A DNA stretch of 5,852 nucleotides from Methylococcaceae bacterium (lineage in GTDB: Bacteria > Pseudomonadota > Gammaproteobacteria > Methylococcales > Methylomonadaceae): positions 1-5,852 of the forward strand of contig JABFST010000037.1 in NCBI GenBank assembly GCA_013140465.1, given 5' to 3'. The notes under the pieces were generated by a model. It was not told the origin of the DNA and ran no database searches. It worked only from the letters and a program-made list of their open reading frames with translations. Each line of letters begins with the position of its first letter. The stretch's first letter is position 1. Shown piece after piece: positions 1-5,852 of the stretch. A program made the translations under genes and the position numbers.

Positions 1-437
1 ATCTGGTACAAAGTAAAAGCTTGCTGGAAATGATAGAAAACACTATCAAGAAATATCAAAACAAAATTCTGACCGCCGCCGAAGTCATCGACGAACTGAT
101 TAAATTGAGTAAGGCGATTGTTGAATCCGATGCTGAAAAAATCAACATGGGCTTAAGCGATTTTGAATATGCGTTTTATACCGCTGTTGCCAGCAATGAC
201 AGTGCCAGGGAGCTGATGGAACATGCCCAGTTGCGGGAGTTAGCCGTGGTGCTTACCCAAAAAATCCGTGAAAACGCGTCTATTGATTGGACGATGAAAG
301 CCAGTGTCCGCGCTAAATTGAAGGTGATCGTGAAACGGATTTTGCGCCAATACGGCTATCCACCTGACATGCAGTTACTCGCTACGGAAACCGTGCTGAA
401 GCAAGCGGAATTGATTGCCGCAGAATTGGCGGGGTAA
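1..437 (+). CDS. hsdR: Type I restriction enzyme R subunit, C-terminal fragment (5' end outside window)
   Basis: This is the last 144 residues of HsdR, the ATP-dependent translocase/endonuclease subunit of a type I restriction-modification complex. The frame is open from position 3 to the edge of the window, so the gene starts upstream. A TTG at 21 is an internal leucine, because the residues encoded before it (LVQSKS) also fit the family. The fragment matches the helical C-terminal domain that contacts the rest of the HsdR/HsdM/HsdS complex. Recognisable blocks are LEMIENTIKKYQN near the start, then EYAFYTAVA, the stretch REN-SIDWT, and the family signature VRAKLKVIVKRILRQYGYPPD near the end. 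The nuclease and helicase motifs would lie upstream and cannot be checked. No hsdM or hsdS is visible downstream, so they must be upstream or elsewhere. The stop is at 435-437, and the gene is unrelated in function to the shape genes that follow. The family call is firm; intactness is unknown. Confidence 0.88.
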   Translation, partial: LVQSKSLLEMIENTIKKYQNKILTAAEVIDELIKLSKAIVESDAEKINMGLSDFEYAFYTAVASNDSARELMEHAQLRELAVVLTQKIRENASIDWTMKASVRAKLKVIVKRILRQYGYPPDMQLLATETVLKQAELIAAELAG

Positions 438-465
438 CGGGTAAATCCCATTAGCCTTAGGATAA

Positions 466-498
466 AGACCTGCGAGTTTTTTAAAATCTCGCAGGTCT
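466..498. repeat. Perfect 11-bp inverted repeat (hairpin) 28 bp after hsdR
   Basis: AGACCTGCGAG (466-476) is followed by an 11-nt T/A-rich loop (477-487) and its exact reverse complement CTCGCAGGTCT (488-498). Part of the loop (TTTT against AAAA) could extend the stem with one bulged base. No U-tract follows the stem on the + strand, so it is not a textbook intrinsic terminator. It could still attenuate or protect the hsdR transcript end, or be a dispersed palindromic repeat. The structure is certain; its function is not. Confidence 0.8.
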
Positions 499-587
499 AC
501 CGCTATTGCCTACAACTGAAGTTACGGTAAAAAGGCTGCAATGTCCAGACACTAGAATGTGCTCAAGATAGAACTCTATTAAACTGC

Positions 588-616
588 CTAAATTGCCTTG
601 ATACCGCTGTTTTGAT
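588..616 (+). promoter_or_regulatory. Candidate sigma70 promoter for the mreB operon
   Basis: TTGATA (588-593, 5 of 6 to the -35 consensus) and AATAAC (611-616, 4 of 6 to the -10 consensus) are separated by 17 bp. Transcription would begin near 623, leaving a leader of about 120 nt before mreB. The match was found by eye and the -10 is weak. The alternative -10 at 644-649 (TATAAG) cannot be excluded. Confidence 0.3.
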
Positions 617-729
617 TGCCAATAACTCTGCTTCTGATCAGGATATTTTGGCTTATAAGCCGTCGCAAGACTTATCACTTGCCCAACCACCTGCTTGGTT
701 GTTAAAGTATCCGCATTTGCATGCCTTAA

Positions 730-1791
<1,062 letters not shown>

Positions 1792-1832
1792 TCCCCCCAC
1801 CTTAGGTTTTTTCGCAACGGGTCTTCGGTTTA

Positions 1833-1854
1833 GGTCGCGGCTAAAGCCGCTACC
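1833..1854 (-). repeat. REP-like palindrome, GTAG type, between mreB and mreC
   Basis: GCGGC (1837-1841), the loop TAAA and GCCGC (1846-1850) form a perfect 5-bp stem. Beyond one mismatch (1836/1851), GGT (1833-1835) pairs with ACC (1852-1854). On the minus strand it reads GTAG-CGGC-TTTA-GCCG-CGACC, which looks like bacterial REP elements that begin with the tetranucleotide GTAG. No T-run follows, so it is not a standard terminator. A stem here could stabilise the upstream mreB message or reduce read-through. The palindrome is seen directly; the REP assignment rests on resemblance, and copy number elsewhere in the genome is unknown. Confidence 0.55.
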
Positions 1855-1889
1855 CGAAAAGCCAACTACTATTGTTAAGAAACTTATAC

Positions 1890-1921
1890 ACCCGCATACC
1901 CCAACACGCGGCTAAGCGGGT
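1890..1921. repeat. Second, degenerate inverted repeat upstream of mreC
   Basis: ACCCGC (1890-1895) pairs with GCGGGT (1916-1921) across a 20-nt loop. The loop contains CGCGGCTAA (1907-1915), a direct copy of the 9 bases at 1836-1844 in the neighbouring palindrome. The downstream arm continues as CGGGTCT (1917-1923), which also occurs at 1818-1824. The shared words suggest a degraded duplicate of the same repeat family. The structure ends about 30 nt before the mreC initiation codon and so could affect its translation; that is an inference. Confidence 0.4.
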
Positions 1922-1951
1922 CTGTGTTGCAACTGCTACGAGACAGCCACC

Positions 1952-2839
1952 ATAAAACTTTTATTTGCCACCGGCCCTTCCCTCAATACCCGTCTGCTGG
2001 TCGCCGTTATAGCGTCTATCTTATTATTGGCTACCGAACACCGCAGCCCACGACTGGCCCCCTTGCGTTCAGGCTTGTCTTTTTTAGTTGATCCCATTAA
2101 ATATCTGACTGATTTGCCTACGGTGTTGTTTGACCAAACCTTTGCCGCTCTCAGTTCTTACCGCACCTTAAAAACCGACAACCAAAACCTGCGTGAACAG
2201 CAACTTATCAACCAAACCCGCTTGCTTAAGTTTGCGGCCCTAGAGCAAGAAAACATCCGCTTGCGGGCGTTGTTGGAAAACTCGTTTAAACTCGGCGAGC
2301 AGGTGCTGATTGCCGAACTGTTGTCGATGACGATGGCCCCTTATGAGCATATTGTCGTGGTCAACAAAGGCACGCGCTTTGGCGTGCATCAACAGCAACC
2401 CGTTTTGGATGCCAATGGTGTGGTCGGGCAAGTGTTCAGGGCTTTGCCGCTGACATCGGAAATCATGTTAATCACCGATCCTAACCATGCTTTGCCTGTG
2501 CAGGTCAACCGTAACGGTTTGTTGACCATCGCCGTGGGCAGTGGTCAAGTTAATAAGCTGGTGTTGCCGTTTTTGCCTAGCAATGCTGATATTAAGGCCG
2601 GGGATTTGTTGATTACCTCGGGTTTGGGCGGTACGTTTCCGAAAGGCTATCCGGTCGCGGTGGTGGATGAATTTACCACGCAACCCAATAAGGCATTTGT
2701 GACGATTACCGCCACGCCTAAGGCGCAGTTGGACCGTAACCGCGAGTTAATGATCGTCTGGAGCAACTCCGAGCCTGTGCCGCTCACCGGACACCCCACC
2801 ACTCCAGCACAAGGCGCATCTCATGCAAACCCACAATAA
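1952..2839 (+). CDS. mreC: Rod shape-determining protein MreC, apparent ATA start
   Basis: MreC is a bitopic inner-membrane protein whose periplasmic part binds and activates PBP2 and links it to MreB/MreD. Read from 1952 it has 295 aa: a short cytoplasmic stretch KLLFATGPSLNTR (2-14) matching E. coli KPIFSRGPSLQIR, a membrane helix (about 15-28), a coiled coil (about 66-110) and the beta-barrel domain (about 115-270). Family blocks include VVNKGTRFGV (137-146), DANGVVGQV (153-161), TDPNHALPVQVNRNGL (175-190) and GDLLITSGLGGTFPKGYPV (207-225). A Pro/Ser-rich tail ends the protein. The codon where Met should be is ATA. The nearest in-frame stop upstream is at 1913-1915, and no ATG, GTG or TTG lies between. 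The next usable codon, TTG at 2027, would cut off the membrane anchor. A weak GAGA (1940-1943) sits 8 nt before the ATA. Identity is certain. The start is inferred from homology; rare initiation, mutation or a base error are all possible. The 3' end overlaps mreD by 17 nt. Confidence 0.92.
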   Translation: MKLLFATGPSLNTRLLVAVIASILLLATEHRSPRLAPLRSGLSFLVDPIKYLTDLPTVLFDQTFAALSSYRTLKTDNQNLREQQLINQTRLLKFAALEQENIRLRALLENSFKLGEQVLIAELLSMTMAPYEHIVVVNKGTRFGVHQQQPVLDANGVVGQVFRALPLTSEIMLITDPNHALPVQVNRNGLLTIAVGSGQVNKLVLPFLPSNADIKAGDLLITSGLGGTFPKGYPVAVVDEFTTQPNKAFVTITATPKAQLDRNRELMIVWSNSEPVPLTGHPTTPAQGASHANPQ

Positions 2840-3308
2840 CGTCGGTTTTTTGCGCATACTGGGCACGCTGGTTGTTGCCATGTGCTTGCGCATTGTGCCG
2901 TGGCAGGGCGAATGGGCAATGCTAAACCCTGATTGGGTGTTGTTGGTGCTTATTTATTGGTCACTGGCCTTGCCTGAACGCGTGGGGATTTTTCATGCCT
3001 GGGGTTTCGGCTTGCTGACCGATGTGCTGACCGGACGCTTGTTGGGGCAATATGCCTTAGCCTATGCTTTGGTCATTTATTTGTGCCTTAAGCTGCACAA
3101 ACGCTTGCGCCAATTTCCGCTGCCGCAACAAGGCTTATTTATCTTTTTCTGCCTGTTGTTGTCGCAATTGCTGTTATTTTTTATTAAAAACCTGCAACAT
3201 CCGGCGCAATTGCACGCTACGTTTTGGCTGTCGGTATTCACGGGTACGGCGTGCTGGCCTTTGGTGTATGGTTTGTTGCGTTTTGTACGTTTGTCACGGC
3301 GGCTATAA
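2823..3308 (+). CDS. mreD: Rod shape-determining membrane protein MreD
   Basis: MreD is a polytopic inner-membrane partner of MreC in the Rod complex; its biochemical activity is not established. At 161 aa it matches the usual length (E. coli 162). The sequence is very hydrophobic, with about five or six predicted membrane segments: roughly 9-25, 36-50, 54-70, 76-92, 104-121 and 132-153. The block MLNPDWVLLVLIYW (33-46) and the polar motif GLLTDVLTGRLLGQ (63-76) are characteristic of the family. The ATG lies inside the end of mreC (17-nt overlap) with AAGG at 2811-2814, 8 nt upstream, so translation is probably coupled to mreC. The C-terminus is basic (RFVRLSRRL), consistent with a cytoplasmic end. 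The stop is 7 nt before mrdA. The call rests on length, hydrophobicity, motifs and position. Confidence 0.93.
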   Translation: MQTHNNVGFLRILGTLVVAMCLRIVPWQGEWAMLNPDWVLLVLIYWSLALPERVGIFHAWGFGLLTDVLTGRLLGQYALAYALVIYLCLKLHKRLRQFPLPQQGLFIFFCLLLSQLLLFFIKNLQHPAQLHATFWLSVFTGTACWPLVYGLLRFVRLSRRL

Positions 3309-3309
3309 T
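3304..3309 (+). promoter_or_regulatory. Perfect TATAAT directly upstream of mrdA (possible -10 box)
   Basis: A consensus -10 hexamer, TATAAT, overlaps the mreD stop codon and ends 6 nt before the mrdA ATG. If used, transcription would start at about the A of that ATG, giving a leaderless or nearly leaderless mrdA message. No good -35 is present at 16-18 bp spacing (for example TTTTGT at 3281-3286) and there is no extended -10 TGn, so chance is a real alternative. Confidence 0.2.
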
Positions 3310-3315
3310 ATCGCC

Positions 3316-5151
3316 ATGTATGACCTTAAAGACCATTCGGTAGAAAACCGCCTGTTTACCAACCGCATCGTCGCGGCTTTTGTCGTGATTGTGCTGCTGA
3401 CCTCGGGGCTGATTATCCGGCTGATGTATTTGCAAATCGTCGGGCATGAACATTACAGCTCACTTGCGAAAGAAAACAGCATCAAAATCGTCCCCTTAGT
3501 GCCTAATCGGGGGCTGATTTATGATCGGCGCGGTCGGGTGTTGGCAGAAAACACGCCGTCTTATAGCCTTGAGCTGATTCCTGAACAAATTGCCGACCTA
3601 GACGACACTTTGTCGCGGCTACAACAACTCCTGTCGATTCCTGACGAAAAAATCGAGCTTTTCCAAAAACTGCGCAAACGCCAAAAACGTTTTGTCAGCA
3701 CGCCGTTGTTGCTGGGCATGAGTGCCGAGGAACTCGCCAAATTCGCCGTTGCCATGCCGTATTTCCCGGGCGTGGACATCCACACGCAATTGGTGCGCCA
3801 TTATCCTTACAGCGACTTGGCCGCGCATGTCATCGGCTATGTCGGGCGTATCAACGAGGCCGAACTGAAAGACTTGCCTATCGCCGAATATCGCGGCTCT
3901 AGCCATATCGGCAAGTTGGGCATAGAAAGTTCTTATGAAACCGAGCTGCATGGCAAAACCGGATATGCCGAAATTGAAACCAATGTGCAGGCGCGTTTGC
4001 TCAACACCTTAAAAGAAGTCAGCCCTGAACCCGGCACGGATTTGTATTTAAGCTTGGACATCGATTTGCAAAAAACCGCCTACAACGGGCTGGGCTTATA
4101 CAACGGGGCCGTAGTTGCAATTGATATTAAATCAGGCGGGGTGTTGGTGTTTGCCAGCCGCCCAGGTTTTGACCCTAACCCGTTTGTGGTCGGGATTGCC
4201 AATGATGCTTACCAAGCCTTGCAATCTTCCGAAAACCAACCGCTGTATAACCGTGCTTTGCGCGGGCTGTATCCGCCGGGTTCAACCGTCAAGCCGTTTA
4301 TGGCCTTGGCGGGTTTGGAATTTAAGGCCATAGACCCGCACAAAAAACTGTTATGCCCGGGCTTTTACCAGTTGCCTGGGGTGAGCCACCGCTATCGGGA
4401 CTGGAAAAAAACCGGACATGGTGCGGTCAATTTAAGCCGCGCCATTACTGAATCATGTGACGTGTATTTTTATCGTTTGGCCTCTATGCTGGGTATCGAC
4501 CATATCCACACGTTTTTGCAAGACTTTGGTTTTGGCGAACAATCGGGGATTGATTTGATCGGCGAAAAAGCAGGGCTGTTGCCGTCACGCGAATGGAAAC
4601 GCAACAAGAAAAACCAAGCTTGGTATCCCGGCGAAACCTTGATTACTGGCATAGGCCAAGGCTACCATCAAGTGACCCCTTTGCAACTGGCGCGGGCTGC
4701 CGCCACCTTGGCTAATAAAGGCCGGGTGGTGACACCTTTTTTGGTCAGCAAAATGGTCAACGGCAAGCAAACGCGCATCGGCCCCAGACCGCCACAAAAA
4801 ACTTTGGCACTTAATCCCGAAAATATTGCGATTGTCACCGAAGGTATGGTCAATGTCGTGCATAGTGCGCATGGCACGGCTAAAGGCATCAATAAAGCCA
4901 TCAACTACCAAATCGCGGGCAAAACGGGGACGGCGCAAGTGATGGGCATTAAGCAAAATGCCAAATACAACGAGAACAGCATCGACTTTAAATTTCGTGA
5001 CCACGCGCTGTTTATAGCTTTTGCCCCCGCCAACGACCCGCAAATTGCGGTCGCGGTGGTGGTGGAAAACGGCGGTCACGGCGGCTCGGTCGCGGCACCG
5101 ATTGCTGGCGATGTTATCAAGCAATATTTAGGGGATTACCATGCTGACTGA
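3316..5151 (+). CDS. mrdA: Penicillin-binding protein 2 (peptidoglycan D,D-transpeptidase MrdA)
   Basis: PBP2 is the monofunctional class B transpeptidase of the elongasome. It cross-links strands made by RodA and is the usual target of mecillinam-type beta-lactams. The protein is 611 aa (E. coli 633). It has a short cytoplasmic N-terminus, one membrane anchor (about 17-38), a pedestal/dimerisation domain containing RGLIYDRRGRVLAEN (65-79), HVIGYVGRIN (171-180) and IGKLGIESSYE (198-208), and then the transpeptidase domain. Catalytic motifs are complete: SxxK as PPGSTVKP with Ser323 and Lys326, SxD as Ser380-Cys-Asp382 (E. coli has SAD) and KTGT at 536-539. The RYRDWKKTGHG block (359-369) is typical of PBP2. 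The ATG at 3316 reproduces the family N-terminus. The frame runs open upstream to 3064, but that part overlaps mreD and encodes no PBP2 sequence. A clear Shine-Dalgarno is lacking, so expression may rely on coupling to mreD, 7 nt away. The end overlaps mrdB by 11 nt. Confidence 0.96.
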   Translation: MYDLKDHSVENRLFTNRIVAAFVVIVLLTSGLIIRLMYLQIVGHEHYSSLAKENSIKIVPLVPNRGLIYDRRGRVLAENTPSYSLELIPEQIADLDDTLSRLQQLLSIPDEKIELFQKLRKRQKRFVSTPLLLGMSAEELAKFAVAMPYFPGVDIHTQLVRHYPYSDLAAHVIGYVGRINEAELKDLPIAEYRGSSHIGKLGIESSYETELHGKTGYAEIETNVQARLLNTLKEVSPEPGTDLYLSLDIDLQKTAYNGLGLYNGAVVAIDIKSGGVLVFASRPGFDPNPFVVGIANDAYQALQSSENQPLYNRALRGLYPPGSTVKPFMALAGLEFKAIDPHKKLLCPGFYQLPGVSHRYRDWKKTGHGAVNLSRAITESCDVYFYRLASMLGIDHIHTFLQDFGFGEQSGIDLIGEKAGLLPSREWKRNKKNQAWYPGETLITGIGQGYHQVTPLQLARAAATLANKGRVVTPFLVSKMVNGKQTRIGPRPPQKTLALNPENIAIVTEGMVNVVHSAHGTAKGINKAINYQIAGKTGTAQVMGIKQNAKYNENSIDFKFRDHALFIAFAPANDPQIAVAVVVENGGHGGSVAAPIAGDVIKQYLGDYHAD

Positions 5152-5852
5152 AACCCGCCATGAACAATTTGAGCCGCCATCGCTGCTAGGCACGCTGCTT
5201 AGAAAACTCCATATCGACATCCCGCTGTTTTTGGCACTATTGCTGACGGCTTTGTTGAGCTTTGTCATACTCTACAGCGCGGGCGGGCAAGATATGGGCG
5301 TGCTGACGCGACAAGCGGGGCGTGTGGGCTTGGCTTTTGCCATTATGGCGGCATTGGCGCATGTCGATCCTTACCAATTTAAGCGTTATTCCACGCTGTT
5401 GTTTGGTTTGGGCATATTGCTGCTGCTAGCGGTATTGGTGATGGGGCAAATCGGCAAAGGGGCGCAGCGCTGGTTAGAGTTGGGGCTGTTTCGGTTTCAG
5501 CCTTCCGAAATGATTAAAATAACCACACCGATGATGATCGCTTGGTATTTGGCGGAACACCCTTTGCCGCCCAAACCTAAGCAATTATTGGTGGCGGCGT
5601 TGCTTATCATTTTGCCTACGTTGCTCATCGCCAAACAGCCCGATTTAGGCACGGCTTTGTTGGTTGCTAGCGCAGGGGCGGGCGTGCTGTTTTTTGCGGG
5701 CCTATCTTGGCTGTTTATCGGCGCGATTATTGCCGTCCTTACTGCGCTGACCCCGATTATTTGGCATTTTATGCGCGGCTATCAACGTGATAGGGTGTTG
5801 ACTTTTCTAAACCCCGAAGCCGATCCCTTGGGGCGTGGCTACCATATTATCC
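5141..5852 (+). CDS. mrdB: Peptidoglycan glycosyltransferase RodA, SEDS family (3' end outside window)
   Basis: RodA is the SEDS-family polymerase that extends glycan strands from lipid II, acting as a complex with PBP2. The 237 complete codons visible are about the first two thirds of the protein (E. coli 370 aa); the frame is still open at the edge. Family blocks in order are LYSAGGQDMG (44-53), KGAQRWLELGLFRFQPSE (106-123), KQPDLGT (165-171), FFAGLSW (184-190) and YQRDRVLTFLNPEADPLGRGYHII (214-237). Hydrophobic membrane segments lie roughly at 27-46, 59-75, 85-102, 123-138, 147-163, 171-186 and 189-209. The loop with the presumed catalytic Asp (the ERHTDF region of E. coli) lies beyond the window, so catalytic competence cannot be judged. 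The ATG overlaps the mrdA stop by 11 nt and has a good Shine-Dalgarno, AGGGGA (5130-5135), 5 nt upstream, which suggests tight coupling and matched amounts of the two partners. Confidence 0.96.
   Translation, partial: MLTETRHEQFEPPSLLGTLLRKLHIDIPLFLALLLTALLSFVILYSAGGQDMGVLTRQAGRVGLAFAIMAALAHVDPYQFKRYSTLLFGLGILLLLAVLVMGQIGKGAQRWLELGLFRFQPSEMIKITTPMMIAWYLAEHPLPPKPKQLLVAALLIILPTLLIAKQPDLGTALLVASAGAGVLFFAGLSWLFIGAIIAVLTALTPIIWHFMRGYQRDRVLTFLNPEADPLGRGYHII

Noticed and set aside
481..690. Minus-strand 69-codon open frame (GTG start) in the hsdR-mreB gap
   Set aside because: It has no recognisable domain, its 3' end runs into the inverted repeat at 466-498, and its composition looks like chance. 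I saw no convincing ribosome site for it.
1833..1860. Rho-independent terminator after mreB
   Set aside because: The stem is followed by TACCCGAAAA rather than a T-tract on the + strand, so a REP-like repeat fits better.
1924..1960. GTG at 1924 or TTG at 1927 as the mreC start
   Set aside because: Both are in a different frame from mreC. A frameshift would be needed, and the MreC-like sequence is continuous in its own frame from 1955.
2027..2839. mreC starting at TTG 2027 (270 aa)
   Set aside because: This start removes the conserved KLLFATGPS segment and most of the membrane helix, which are encoded in frame just upstream from 1952.
3064..3315. N-terminal extension of the mrdA frame from a TTG at 3064 (695 aa in total)
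   Set aside because: The extension lies entirely over mreD, is Cys/Arg-rich and unlike any PBP2 N-terminus. The ATG at 3316 gives the family start, followed by the membrane anchor.
4115..4333. Plus-strand 72-codon frame inside mrdA
   Set aside because: It covers the PBP2 active-site region in another frame and has no family resemblance.
4585..5124. Minus-strand 179-codon open frame opposite mrdA, and other antisense frames over mreB, mreC and mrdA
   Set aside because: They are shadows of strongly supported genes, with His/Arg-rich chance-like sequence and no domain signature.

Overview
The window holds the core rod-shape (elongasome) gene cluster of a Gram-negative bacterium, with the tail of a type I restriction gene before it. 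The proteins most resemble gammaproteobacterial homologues: MreB is nearly collinear with the E. coli protein, and PBP2 and RodA carry the E. coli-type signature blocks. The order mreB-mreC-mreD-mrdA-mrdB in one run, rather than mre and mrd at separate loci as in E. coli, is found in several beta- and gammaproteobacterial lineages, including methanotrophs. A Methylococcales-like host is a guess; no gene here fixes the taxonomy.

Layout, all genes on the + strand. Positions 1-437 are the C-terminal end of HsdR, the restriction/translocation subunit of a type I restriction-modification system. Positions 438-744 are non-coding, with a perfect 11-bp inverted repeat just after hsdR and a plausible sigma70 promoter for the shape genes. 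Next come mreB (745-1791), a 160-bp gap with REP-like palindromes, mreC (best read from 1952), mreD (2823-3308), mrdA/PBP2 (3316-5151) and mrdB/rodA (5141 to the window edge, truncated). From mreC onward the genes overlap or nearly touch, so they look like one translationally coupled operon.

The products work as one machine. MreB filaments under the inner membrane bind MreC and MreD, MreC activates PBP2 in the periplasm, and RodA (glycosyltransferase) with PBP2 (transpeptidase) makes the lateral wall peptidoglycan that keeps the cell rod-shaped.

I see no previously undescribed system. The point most worth a second look is mreC: sequence similarity places its first codon at 1952, where the DNA reads ATA instead of ATG. 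No ATG, GTG or TTG lies in frame between the upstream stop (1913-1915) and a TTG at 2027 that would remove the membrane anchor. Other items are the REP-like repeat pair in the mreB-mreC gap, the hairpin after hsdR, a perfect TATAAT placed so that mrdA could be transcribed leaderless, and the restriction gene lying next to a housekeeping operon.
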